Below are positions 1 to 8,397 of a stretch of 64,000 nt of DNA, piece by piece; position 1 is the first letter of the stretch; the number at the start of each line of letters is the position of its first letter. This stretch comes from Cognatishimia sp. F0-27 (GTDB lineage: Bacteria; Pseudomonadota; Alphaproteobacteria; Rhodobacterales; Rhodobacteraceae). Under the pieces are notes generated by a model that was given only the letters and a program-made list of their open reading frames with translations, did not search any database and had not been told where the DNA came from. A program made the translations under genes and the position numbers. The stretch spans positions 1 through 64,000 of the forward strand of contig NZ_JAFMPQ010000014.1 in NCBI RefSeq assembly GCF_020667845.1, in the 5' to 3' direction.

Positions 1-90
1 GCAACCCGCTACGACAAGACCGCTGAAAGTTTCCTCGGCTTCATAGACATCACGTCCATCCGCCTCTGGCTGCGTCTTTTGTCAACATGA
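1..90 (+). CDS. IS5-family transposase, C-terminal end (cut by window edge)
   Basis: The first 29 codons read ATRYDKTAESFLGFIDIT and end at TGA 88-90. This is the usual C-terminal tail of IS5/IS427-group DDE transposases (RYDKTAxSFLGFIxIASIRLWL). The rest of the gene lies left of the window, so it cannot be said whether the element is intact. It marks the left boundary of the accessory island that runs to about 15.7 kb. The terminal inverted repeat could not be identified without the other end. Confidence 0.75.
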   Translation, partial: ATRYDKTAESFLGFIDITSIRLWLRLLST

Positions 91-145
91 CCTAATTGTC
101 CTTTTTGGGTGGTTTATTGGCCATTCTGATAAGCACAACGTGACC

Positions 146-168
146 ACCGGGCGGAAACGCCCGGTTTT
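146..168 (+). terminator. Rho-independent terminator downstream of the transposase end
   Basis: An 8-bp perfect stem (ACCGGGCG / CGCCCGGT) closes a GAAA loop and is followed by TTTT. It lies 56 bp after the transposase stop. The stretch from 169 to 634 holds no open frame with protein-like composition, and I see nothing else in it. Confidence 0.6.
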
Positions 169-634
169 CGCGTATTTTCAGCATGCACCTTGGGTGCAGA
201 GTTCGATTCTGTCCCGAGGAAGATGGTTCCGGGAGTCACGCGGCCAAAAGGGTTTTCAGGAATCTATTTCGCAAGGATGATCCTTTGTGCTCGCGTTTCA
301 TCTGGCGGAAGGCACGGATCGAAAGCTCTATTCCAAAGGCGCGACCCTTGTCACGCTGTCCTGGGCGCAAGGAGCTTCTCGTATACAAGCTACGCTGGCA
401 GCCCAGGAACCTGCCATGACTTCAGCGGTTCGAAGAGCTGAGCGCTGCAATCTCAAGTGTCAGGCGGCGCGCTCCGACCGCGGTGGGCCGACTGATTTTT
501 CTCCGCGACGACAGATAGGAGGGCAGCGGGTAGGGGCCATTGATCGAAGGCTTTTCATACCGGGATCCAATTTCTCGCCGTGCGAGCGCGGCTCAGTATT
601 TTGGCCTTGGGCCAGTCCGACATCACCGGGAACG

Positions 635-664
635 AAAAAAGGGCGGCTTTCGCCGCCCTTTTTT
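635..664. terminator. Bidirectional terminator
   Basis: The GGGCGGC/GCCGCCC stem with a TTTC loop is flanked by six A on the left and six T on the right, so it can stop transcription from either side. It sits 18 bp beyond the stop codon of the reverse gene ending at 683 and probably serves that gene. Confidence 0.8.
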
Positions 665-682
665 ACAGAATCTATTGTTCAA

Positions 683-1081
683 CTATCCTGATCGCCAGCG
701 CCGCACCGCATTCTCGATGCGCGCGTAGGCCCGAATGGCCTCGTGCTTCGAATGGTGACCGTCGCAGAACTGGTGGCCGTAAGTGTCTGCGCGGGTGTCT
801 TCGATCGTGTAGCCGAGGGCGAGAAACGCCTCGTGCGCCGCGGCGGTCAGCTGCGCGGGATGCCTCGGCGAAGTCATGACGGTGACCCCGGCGATCTCCC
901 GTCCGATCTGGGTGTAGTGCCGGTCCACCCAGACGTGGACACGAGGCAGGCTGTGTTTTTCGATGAGCCAGAGCGTCACGTCGCAGATGTCCTGCTCCAA
1001 CCCGAACTCATCGGGATAGACGCTCAGGCGGCGCTGGCGCGCCACCTGAAGGGCACAGCGTGCCCCTGTTTTAGTCGGCAT
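683..1081 (-). CDS. Uncharacterised 132-residue protein
   Basis: I do not recognise this family. The ATG at 1081 was chosen because it overlaps the end of the upstream reverse gene by 11 bp (ATGCCGACTAA), a typical translational-coupling arrangement; the frame stays open further upstream but in a composition that is only a shadow of that gene. The N-terminus is basic (MPTKTGARCALQVARQRR). The middle reads like an alpha/beta protein and there is a His-rich segment YGHQFCDGHHSKHE near residues 105-118 that could bind metal. No signal peptide or membrane segment is seen. A strong terminator follows. Function unknown; being in a mobile island makes a selfish or defence role possible but nothing in the sequence proves it. 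Confidence 0.55.
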   Translation of the reverse strand: MPTKTGARCALQVARQRRLSVYPDEFGLEQDICDVTLWLIEKHSLPRVHVWVDRHYTQIGREIAGVTVMTSPRHPAQLTAAAHEAFLALGYTIEDTRADTYGHQFCDGHHSKHEAIRAYARIENAVRRWRSG

Positions 1082-1355
1082 GTTGGAAGCGCGCGAGGAG
1101 GTCGCTGACGCGCGCGCCATGCCACCGGGGCATGTCGGAAGCTGGCAGGCCCCTCTCATGCCCGATCCTGTCGAGCGACGTCGGCGCTTGGTCGGCCAGG
1201 ATAAGACGGATATCGCGCAGTGCGGCCTCGACGGCATCGGCATCCGGGATAGGCTGCCCGAAGGCCTCATGCAGGTCACAGAGCGCCGCGAACCCGCTCG
1301 GATCATCGAGCGCGTCCAGCAGGTCGCAGAGCCGTTCTGCCCCACGCTCTCGCAA
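1071..1355 (-). CDS. Uncharacterised 94-residue protein, TTG start
   Basis: Small, mostly helical, acidic protein (LCDLLDALDDPSGFAALC near the N-terminus). The only available start is TTG at 1355, with a weak GCGAGA-like ribosome site just upstream. The frame is closed by a TAG only four codons earlier (1365-1367), so either this is the true start or the gene lost its 5' end when the neighbouring sequence was joined near 1360-1400. It ends inside the start of the 132-residue gene (11-bp overlap), so the two are probably co-translated. No known family recognised. Confidence 0.45.
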   Translation of the reverse strand: MRERGAERLCDLLDALDDPSGFAALCDLHEAFGQPIPDADAVEAALRDIRLILADQAPTSLDRIGHERGLPASDMPRWHGARVSDLLARFQHAD

Positions 1356-1504
1356 ACCGTCTCGCTACACAGGCTCTAAAGTCGATACCATGGCGGAGTA
1401 TCGCGGATGGCTTTGCCGCAAATCTGCGCCTCCGTCGATCTTTCGCTCGGCGACTTTCATACCTTCACGATTCAGATGAGGCTCGCCGCATCGTCACCCG
1501 GTGG

Positions 1505-3685
1505 ATGGAGGCAGGAGGACCCTTGCATGGTCCGACACCGGACATTCATGTGCTTGAGGCCGTTTGTCACGTGGTCCCCGATGAGGCGCTGCGAGTCATC
1601 GATGGTATGATAGCTGCCCTTCAGGCGGCTCCGGGAGATTTCCACAGCCTCGACAGCTTGACCCGCATGATATCGCGGATCGCTTATTCCGAGGCCGTGT
1701 TCCCTCGTGCCTGCGAAAGTCTGGTGACGCTAACCATCGCAGTCGCCGAGCAACGGACATCGAATGCCGACGATGCTTTGAGCAGCCTTTTCGGCCTCTA
1801 CCTGTCTGGAACGCTGGCCCAGACCGACACGCGCATCCGTGTCGCGCGCCATTATCTTTTGGCGAACGACCCGAACCACAACGCGCGCGGTATCATCATG
1901 CTTCGCTCGGCATTGCGAACGGGCTACTGGTCCTCTTCCATCCTCTCTTACGATGACGCCCGTCCAGATGCGTCCGGATGGAATCCCCATGGGCAAAATG
2001 TCGTCGAGTGGTTTACTAAGTGGCTCGATCTGGCGGCAGAAATCGCTCTGGATGGCCCTCTTGCGATCAGAGACAGCGCCCGAAAAGCGCTGGCAGATGA
2101 AATCGGTGACATCTGGAGGTGTATTCCTACACTAAGGCCACGGATCGACGAAGTCGCGCGACAACTGCAAGCGGCAGCGCCTTGGGCCGAAGGCCGGCAA
2201 GCTCTGAAACAGATGTTCCACTATATCCAACGCCGCGGCGAAGATTTTCCCTGCGCCGATACAGAAAATGTCCTGCGTCTCATCGATCACATGGAGCCAG
2301 TTGACCTCGAAGCTCGGAAGCGCGCAGAGATGGTCATGGGTTGGGATTTCGACCTCGAAAACGAAGACGAAGATTTGAATGCTGCCGAGGCCCGGCGAGC
2401 GCAGCGCTTAGAGCTTCTTGGGCGGGAATTGGCGGCCAACCACGATAGCCTACGCGCTGTGGGTCGTGATCTTTTCGAAGCGGAAGGCGGGTCTTTCTAT
2501 CCACTCGGGGCCGGACTTGCACAAGGGGCCGGTGCCCCCGTCGCGGTATGGGTAGTCCTTCGAGATCTGCACCTTCTCGATCCCTCCAGGACCCGGCAGA
2601 CCAGCGTCCTCTCAGGGTTCATTCAACAGCTTGATATCTCGAACTCGGCTGTAGCAGACGAGATTCGCGTTGAATGTCGAGGTATCCCTGCCTTGCGACG
2701 AGAATACGGTATCTTCCTCGCAAGGGGTGTGCTGCCCATACAAGAACTGGAACATGTGATCGAAATCGCAGGGGAGCCGGAGACTTCAGCTTGGCACCTT
2801 AGCGATGTCTCCTGGCGCGAAGAGCGCGAGCTGACTGATGAAGACCGCGTCCGTCTTCTGCGCACCATCCTCGCCAAATCAGGCGGTCCGGAGCAAGTAG
2901 TCAATGCGCTGACGATGCTCCGACACGTCGAAGGTAACGCCCGGAATCGCTGGCCAGAAGATCTTCGGGAAGTTGGCCTTGATGCGGTCGTTGGGATCAT
3001 CCGCGCAGAAGATCTTAACCCCACCAAAGATGAGCGTATGTCGCGCGCCATGTCGGCTTGTCTGCGCGGGGACGACGGATCAGGAGCGAGCCGCGTGATG
3101 GAGGCGATCGTGGATCGTGCTGCAAGACGATACGGTAGCACCTATGATGTCGAAAGAGCGCTTGCCACACTGGCGGAGCGAGCCCCCGAAGTCTTTCTCG
3201 GCCGCGTCTTTTTGGACGAAGCAGATGGACCTTCCATAAGGTTCCAAGACGGCCGACGCCCTGGGCCACTTTCGCACGTACCGACTGAGGCTTTGATCGA
3301 ATGGTGCAGACAAGATCCCGATCGTTGGGCAAGAGTGGCCCCGCAGATCTCGCCCTTCTCGCGCGGGATTGATGATCAAGGTGAAACCGGACAGATTTCG
3401 CCGCTCGCTTTCGCGTTTCTCGAGGCGGCACCGCGCTCCGAGGACGTGGTGGAGGCATATCTCCAACATCTTGCCCCAATGAGCTGGTCGGGCAGCCGAG
3501 CGGCTATCATGGAGCGCCGTCTCGCCGTGATAGAATCCTTGCAGGACCATCCTGCGCCTGTGGTTGGGCACACGATCTCTCGCCTGGCTCCTGACATCCG
3601 CGCCCGAATTGATCGCATCCGTCAAGCCCTGTTGCGTCACCACGTAAGGATCGCGGCACAGGTGACGCGCAAGGACTTTTCGTAA
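1505..3685 (+). CDS. Large helical protein, apparently the C-terminal part of a STAND/NLR-like NTPase-associated protein (5'-truncated)
   Basis: The 726 codons from ATG 1505 encode a soluble, Leu/Arg/Glu-rich, repeat-like helical protein with no P-loop, signal peptide or membrane segment. The same frame is open back to 1253 without any start codon. From about 1412 it already looks coding, with AANLRLRRSFARRLSYLHDS leading into the ATG, so the gene has lost its 5' part. Its style (tryptophan- and arginine-rich helices, segments such as LRSALRTGYWSSSILSYDDA) resembles the long C-terminal sensor regions of STAND-type defence ATPases; this is inference from general appearance, not from a matched motif. 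The stop TAA overlaps the ATG of the TniB-like gene (TAATG). Confidence 0.5.
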   Translation: MEAGGPLHGPTPDIHVLEAVCHVVPDEALRVIDGMIAALQAAPGDFHSLDSLTRMISRIAYSEAVFPRACESLVTLTIAVAEQRTSNADDALSSLFGLYLSGTLAQTDTRIRVARHYLLANDPNHNARGIIMLRSALRTGYWSSSILSYDDARPDASGWNPHGQNVVEWFTKWLDLAAEIALDGPLAIRDSARKALADEIGDIWRCIPTLRPRIDEVARQLQAAAPWAEGRQALKQMFHYIQRRGEDFPCADTENVLRLIDHMEPVDLEARKRAEMVMGWDFDLENEDEDLNAAEARRAQRLELLGRELAANHDSLRAVGRDLFEAEGGSFYPLGAGLAQGAGAPVAVWVVLRDLHLLDPSRTRQTSVLSGFIQQLDISNSAVADEIRVECRGIPALRREYGIFLARGVLPIQELEHVIEIAGEPETSAWHLSDVSWREERELTDEDRVRLLRTILAKSGGPEQVVNALTMLRHVEGNARNRWPEDLREVGLDAVVGIIRAEDLNPTKDERMSRAMSACLRGDDGSGASRVMEAIVDRAARRYGSTYDVERALATLAERAPEVFLGRVFLDEADGPSIRFQDGRRPGPLSHVPTEALIEWCRQDPDRWARVAPQISPFSRGIDDQGETGQISPLAFAFLEAAPRSEDVVEAYLQHLAPMSWSGSRAAIMERRLAVIESLQDHPAPVVGHTISRLAPDIRARIDRIRQALLRHHVRIAAQVTRKDFS

Positions 3686-4572
3686 TGGAGGCCGCTGGGG
3701 GAGGCAAAACGTCTCTCGTCAAACATGGTCTCAAGTCACACCCGCTTCTGCAGCCCAAAGGCGAGGGCCACATGCCTTGGATCATGTTGGAGGCTGCTCC
3801 AAGCCCGGCCACAACAAAGGCCCTCGGCATCGAGATACTTGCCAAAACCGGATACACGGATGTTTCAGGTAACCCCAATGAGCAAGAAATCTGGAGGCTG
3901 GTGAAGCACCGCCTGGCGGCCCTGAAGACGGTATTTGTGTGCATTGATGAAGGTCACGACCTTCTCGGGACTGCCAGCGCAGTCGAGATCCGTAACATGC
4001 AAAAGCGCCTGAAAAATCTCATGCAGGGAGAGGGGGCTGTCAGCGTAATTCTCGTTGGCATCGGCGAACTGCGACATCTTGCAGCCTATGATGACCAAAT
4101 CAATCGTCGATACCAGAAGTTGGCTTTCGACGACATTTCACCGGTGCGCGACGAGCGTCTCTTGAAGGGGATCCTTCATACCTTGTGTGCGGAAGCCGGG
4201 ATTGCTGCTCCGAAGGAGCCGGACCTCATCGAACGTCTGGTACACGCCAGCCGGCGGCGGTTCGGGTGGTTTATCAAGAATGCATTGAGAGCTCTGGAAA
4301 TCGCAGCTGTGGCGGGTGCGTCTCGCCTCGAAAAGGCTCATTTCGCAGAGGACTGGGCGGTCCAGGAAGACGCGGAAGTCGGCAAGAACGTTTTCTTGTC
4401 GAACGATTGGTCGAAGATCGACCTTTCTGAGAAACCCCTTCCGCCCCGAGAGAAGAAGGGCCGGCGATCATGCTGTTGCCATTCCTGCCGTTCGACCCTA
4501 TCGAAACGCCCTTGTCATATGCCGCGCGCTTGGCCCGCCATCACGCCGACAAGCGCGTGGTCCCGTTTCTAA
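3685..4572 (+). CDS. TniB/TnsC-like AAA+ ATPase, N-terminus truncated at Walker A
   Basis: AAA+ ATPase of the TniB/TnsC kind, which in Tn7/Tn5053-type transposons bridges target selector and transposase. Visible parts: Walker A AAGGGKTS at residues 3-10, Walker B VFVCIDEGHD (D88, E89), sensor-like VILVGIGELR (121-130), and an arginine pair NRRY (140-143). Normal TniB proteins have about 50-60 residues before Walker A; here the protein begins in it, while the frame upstream of the ATG still encodes a matching strand (QGLFV) with no start codon. The gene therefore seems to have lost its 5' end. The last 34 codons overlap tniQ in another frame and read poorly, so a C-terminal frameshift is also possible. 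Confidence 0.7.
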   Translation: MEAAGGGKTSLVKHGLKSHPLLQPKGEGHMPWIMLEAAPSPATTKALGIEILAKTGYTDVSGNPNEQEIWRLVKHRLAALKTVFVCIDEGHDLLGTASAVEIRNMQKRLKNLMQGEGAVSVILVGIGELRHLAAYDDQINRRYQKLAFDDISPVRDERLLKGILHTLCAEAGIAAPKEPDLIERLVHASRRRFGWFIKNALRALEIAAVAGASRLEKAHFAEDWAVQEDAEVGKNVFLSNDWSKIDLSEKPLPPREKKGRRSCCCHSCRSTLSKRPCHMPRAWPAITPTSAWSRF

Positions 4573-6293
4573 AAGATATGCGGATCTGCCCACAGGCAAT
4601 CGCGTCATCCAAGCCAGGCGCTCTCGCACGCTTGGCAGACATCTCGGGCGCATCGCTCTGCGAACTGTCCCGAAACGTGCCGATCCACAAGGGCAATCGG
4701 ATTTATGATCTTCGCGGTGAGCTGGTTTCCGCAGAGTTTCTGTCCAATCCACACACTCTCTTCTGTCCGGCTTGTCTGGCCGAGGATGATCAAACGGGCA
4801 GGCGCCGCGGTCGTTGGGAGTGGCGTTTGTCGGTTGTGCGAACATGCTCGCACCATGGAATTCCGCTACTGCGTCAAGCACAGGCCAAGTGGGACGACGT
4901 ATTTCACGAACTCGATCACCGTGTACCTGAGCGTGACCGAGAACTTCAGGCCCTGATCGAGAACGCGGTCCCACGCTCGGTTTCGCCTCACCAAGAATAC
5001 GTCATCCACCGTCTCGAAGGGAAAGTTGGTCCCGAATGGTTGGATGCGCAGTCTCTTGAACAGGCGGTCCGGGCGACGGAACTCCTCGGCGTGCTGCTCG
5101 AACATGGGCCCGATCAGAAATTGCCGGAACTGACGTCGGATGACTGGGATCATGCGGGTCGCGTTGGCTTCGGATTCACCTCGCTCGGCGAGGTAGGCAT
5201 CCGGGAGGCGCTCGAGGCTCAGTTCCCGAAATACGACGATGCGTCAGGCACGCCCGGAGCGCGAAAGATCTTCGGGTGCTTTTACACGGCTCTTGCATAC
5301 TCCAAGTCACTCAAGGACCCTGGCGACATCGCGCGCATGCTCCGCGAAGTCATCACCGAGAACATCGCCATGCCTGCCGGGACCAAGGTGCTGGGTGTCG
5401 AACTGCGCAAGCGCCGCTTGCATACGGTGGCGTCCCTGGCCAAGGAGCAGGACCTCGACCCTCGAACACTGAGCGACGTGCTGGTTGCTGCAGAGGTGAT
5501 ACCGGATAAGGCGCCCGCCCATTACCCGATCCCGGTGGAACAGGGCCGCGATATCGCAAGCCGGACGAAACGGACGGTGACCGTCTCCTCGCTGTGGAAG
5601 AACATGGATTTCACACGGCCGATCGTCGATCAGCTTTTTGCTGATCGGCTTCTTACCCCCATTTTCTACGGGAGGCCGGGCACGAAGGGTCGGACGCAGA
5701 AAGCCGTGGATCGCGAGGAGCTTGCCATGCTGGTCGGCAAGCTGCACGCGAAAGCAGTCGAACTGGGTGCCGAGACCGACGGGCTGGTGCCGGTCTCGAA
5801 AGCTGCGGAGAAGGCCAAGGTGCCGGCCATTACCGTGGTGCACATGATCCTCGGCGGTTTCCTCGAGCGCGTCTTTCGCCTGGCTGGTCAAGACGGGGTG
5901 GCAGCGCTTCGCGTGGATCCGGTGGAGATCAAGCAGCACCGGACGGCCTGTTCGGAGGGTTCTTCCCCAATGGAAGCGTTCTCTTCGTTGAAGATCTCGA
6001 AGACCATCGGCTGGTGTCTGGTGGACCGGTGCCCGGAAGAGGTGAGCCTTGCCGTCAACTGGATCGTTGACCCGGAAGAGGGCCATCGGATCCCGCGGTT
6101 CGACCCTGCGGTCGTCGCCGACTTCAAGGCGCGGTTCACCCACCCGGCGCGGATTGCCGAGATGCATGGCCTTCAGCTCTTGGAGGTCGTCAGCCGTCTG
6201 AAACGGCGGGGATTTCGGCCTGCGGTGTCGGAAGCTGAAGTCGGCGAGGACTTCTATCGGATCCGGGATCTGAAGTCGGATCTATTTGATTGA
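4470..6293 (+). CDS. tniQ: TniQ-family protein
   Basis: 607 residues. The N-terminal TniQ domain carries the expected zinc-binding site: C99-x2-C102 (LFCPACLAED) and C126-x2-H129 (RTCSHHG). The start MLLPFLPFDPIETPLSYAAR is typical of the family, whose members act with TniB/TnsC ATPases in target choice. The C-terminal half (after about residue 250) is helical with HTH-like stretches, as in TnsD-type proteins. It overlaps the preceding ATPase gene by 103 bp. The gene appears intact, yet no TniA/TnsB transposase lies in the window, so transposition by this locus alone is unlikely. A terminator follows at 6336. Confidence 0.8.
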   Translation: MLLPFLPFDPIETPLSYAARLARHHADKRVVPFLKDMRICPQAIASSKPGALARLADISGASLCELSRNVPIHKGNRIYDLRGELVSAEFLSNPHTLFCPACLAEDDQTGRRRGRWEWRLSVVRTCSHHGIPLLRQAQAKWDDVFHELDHRVPERDRELQALIENAVPRSVSPHQEYVIHRLEGKVGPEWLDAQSLEQAVRATELLGVLLEHGPDQKLPELTSDDWDHAGRVGFGFTSLGEVGIREALEAQFPKYDDASGTPGARKIFGCFYTALAYSKSLKDPGDIARMLREVITENIAMPAGTKVLGVELRKRRLHTVASLAKEQDLDPRTLSDVLVAAEVIPDKAPAHYPIPVEQGRDIASRTKRTVTVSSLWKNMDFTRPIVDQLFADRLLTPIFYGRPGTKGRTQKAVDREELAMLVGKLHAKAVELGAETDGLVPVSKAAEKAKVPAITVVHMILGGFLERVFRLAGQDGVAALRVDPVEIKQHRTACSEGSSPMEAFSSLKISKTIGWCLVDRCPEEVSLAVNWIVDPEEGHRIPRFDPAVVADFKARFTHPARIAEMHGLQLLEVVSRLKRRGFRPAVSEAEVGEDFYRIRDLKSDLFD

Positions 6294-6335
6294 CATAATG
6301 GGGCTTCCCGGCGCCTTGATCATGTGAGATCGTCG

Positions 6336-6361
6336 AAGCCGCCCGAAAGGGCGGCTTTTTT
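6336..6361 (+). terminator. Rho-independent terminator after tniQ
   Basis: Stem AAGCCGCCC / GGGCGGCTT around a GAAA loop, followed by a run of T. It lies about 45 bp after the tniQ stop. Confidence 0.8.
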
Positions 6362-6631
6362 CATGTCTTAGTTGCAGAAGCCGTGAAGAAAAGGGTGGTG
6401 GCCAAGTTGTGCTTACGAGGAGTGGTCAGCATATGCTTCCATAGTGGCCAAATTTCTCGCGCGGCTCGATAAATTATCCAATAAAATCAATGGTGGCATA
6501 CTTCAGAATGGACAAGAAGTCCTTCCCGTTACATAGCCAGACCCAGACGAGGCAAAAGCATGCGTAAAACGCACTTAACAGCCTGCGCCAAAACCCTTGG
6601 GTGCGCGACAGCTTCAGGTGAAACATGGAAG

Positions 6632-6660
6632 GCGGTCCGCGCGGGCCGCTTTTTCTTTTT
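6632..6660 (+). terminator. Terminator-like hairpin in a gene-free stretch
   Basis: Stem GCGGTCC / GGGCCGC with a GCGC loop and an eleven-base T-rich tail (TTTTTCTTTTT). No gene is visible immediately upstream (6362-6631), so it may be a leftover from a deleted transcription unit. Confidence 0.5.
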
Positions 6661-7749
6661 CAACCAGTTGTGTATGCGCGTGTCGTTTGCCTCGGTTCAG
6701 CTTACGGTTTCGAAGGTGCGAGCGCGTTAGCCACATCGGCCCTGAGTCACGAATTCCCGTAGTCTCCGCCATCCGGAGAGAGACGGTAGAAATGCGTTCT
6801 TCGCGCCGTTCTGCGCTCAGGCTGTGCCCGCTGCGCCCAAAGTGAAGGCTTGCGGTGCGCGGCGCGAAGATCTGCTCATCGTTGTTTGCGCGATCTGCAA
6901 AGCAGGCATGCTGCGAACCTCCAGAGGTGGCGGCGTCACGATCTCGAATGCCTCGCTGTCGATGCTGGAGGACGCGTCGGTTCGCAATTGGGAATGCCCA
7001 TACCACCGGGTGGCCTTGGACATGACGCATATCAGCTGGGTCGTGACATCCAATGCGGCTGATACCGTTCCCGCGCCTTGGCGAGTCGAAGCCAAATTTG
7101 CGATTTGCCGGCGCTGACTGTGCAGGACCTCAGCCAATTTGCCGAGCGAAAAGCGGCGGCATGTGGGTTGTCCAGCGCGTCACTGGAGGCGCTTGTCACC
7201 GCAGTCGAAGCATCCACGGCACGTAGCCGCGCGCTGTCCCCGCGCGATGTTGGGAGGATGATCGGTCGCACGACAGTCTTGGCGACGCGTTCGGTGCTGC
7301 GTTGATGAGAGTGAAGCGCCGACGGTGCGCTGCGAAGACTTTGTCACGATGGTCATTTACGCGGACGGAACGGTCATGCCGACGGATTGGAAAACCTGCA
7401 GAAAGCATAAAAGTTCGTCACAAGCGCCAGCACGGCAGGCATTGCCGCAAGGGTTTCGCCAGCGCATAGCTGAAGGAGGCGCTAATAGTCTTGCGCCGAC
7501 CGCTTGTGCCGACCGCTTGGTTCGCCAATTGCGCCGCAATATGGTCTCCAAATGTGGCTGTCACCCCACGCGTCTGTCAGCGCAACTTGAAAGGGATCCG
7601 CACGCGGTCCGCAGCCACGCCTAGAGCGCCTGATCAGATGCTGCAGCCGCAACTCGCTTGGCGCAGATTCACAACGCGACCGCTCAACACCCTTCGGCAA
7701 TCACAACGCCAGCGATGTTGCGGGCCGTTTCCGCTGGCTCGAGAGCGCC
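6661..7749. other. About 1.1 kb with no convincing gene
   Basis: Several short overlapping open frames exist on both strands (for example 6824-7117 plus and 6817-7137 minus) but none has a ribosome site, a recognisable motif or a consistent codon pattern. The stretch separates the transposon remnant from the copper block and may be decayed insertion sequence. Confidence 0.5.
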
Positions 7750-8331
7750 TCATTCCTCGCACCCATTATGCCGACGCCACATCGCTTCGTTGTGGCCCTC
7801 GGGAACACTCGCACAGGGATCGGCAGCATATCCACGTAGGACATTGTAACGATCGACCTGCTCGGTGGTCAGAATGTCCAGCGTCTGTAGGTGACGGGAC
7901 AAATGGACGAAACGAACGTCAGACCGGGCCTGACCAGCAGCCTTTACCAACGCCCCGAGTTCGGTCGCGTCGAGCCCTTCCTGAGCGAAGGCAGCGCTCA
8001 ACGCGCGTTCCGCCGCAATGAATTCTGCACCTCTGGCGACGGCCTCTTCCTGCATCTCCTGAAAGATCGTGTCCATGCGCGCAATCTGATCGACGGACAG
8101 GTCCAAGTCTTCCGCGAGTTCCAGAACGTGGGCCGGACCAGGGTATCCGTTCAACTCTGCGGCCAGAGCAAAACCCCATCCGCGCCCGGCTTCGAGATCC
8201 GCGATATCGATTTCTGAGAGCGTCGCGATCTCTCGCGTTTGCAAGCCCGTATACGGTGTGTGGCTCTCTTCGGCGGCACTCTGTTCGCACACTGCGGTGA
8301 CGGCGAGGGCAAGGATAAGGTGTCTGCGCAT
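7750..8331 (-). CDS. Periplasmic Spy/CpxP-like heavy-metal-sensor-type protein
   Basis: 193 residues with a clear signal peptide (MRRHLILALAVTAVCEQSAA). The mature part is helical: ELNGYPGPAHVLELAEDLDL followed by long amphipathic helices and pairs of Thr/Gln near HLQTLDILTTEQV, the arrangement of LTxxQ/Spy-family chaperone-like proteins that buffer envelope stress from metals. The start at 8331 has the ribosome site CAGGAG. It is transcribed divergently from the Crp/Fnr regulator, sharing a 66-bp region with a perfect palindrome at 8379-8396, so it is probably that regulator's target. The C-terminus is His-rich and Cys-containing (MWRRHNGCEE). Family assignment is by pattern; metal is inferred from context. 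Confidence 0.75.
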   Translation of the reverse strand: MRRHLILALAVTAVCEQSAAEESHTPYTGLQTREIATLSEIDIADLEAGRGWGFALAAELNGYPGPAHVLELAEDLDLSVDQIARMDTIFQEMQEEAVARGAEFIAAERALSAAFAQEGLDATELGALVKAAGQARSDVRFVHLSRHLQTLDILTTEQVDRYNVLRGYAADPCASVPEGHNEAMWRRHNGCEE

Positions 8332-8378
8332 GATTTGCTCCTGTATTGGCAGAGTTCAGCATGGGCCGCGCGTCTCGT

Positions 8379-8396
8379 ACATGATAGCTATCATGT
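8379..8396. promoter_or_regulatory. 18-bp perfect palindrome, probable operator of the Crp/Fnr-type regulator
   Basis: ACATGATAGCTATCATGT is a perfect inverted repeat. Its core ATGAT-N4-ATCAT matches the FNR/DNR layout TTGAT-N4-ATCAA with one change per half-site. It ends one base before the regulator's ATG (8398) and its centre lies 56 bp upstream of the divergent periplasmic gene's start, so bound protein would block its own gene and could activate the other. Confidence 0.65.
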
Positions 8397-8397
8397 C

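Noticed and set aside
683-1345. A single 220-residue reverse gene instead of two
   Set aside because: The first 88 codons are out of frame with the plausible 94-residue protein and read as Arg/Ser-rich shadow; the ATG at 1081 with an 11-bp overlap gives a better gene.
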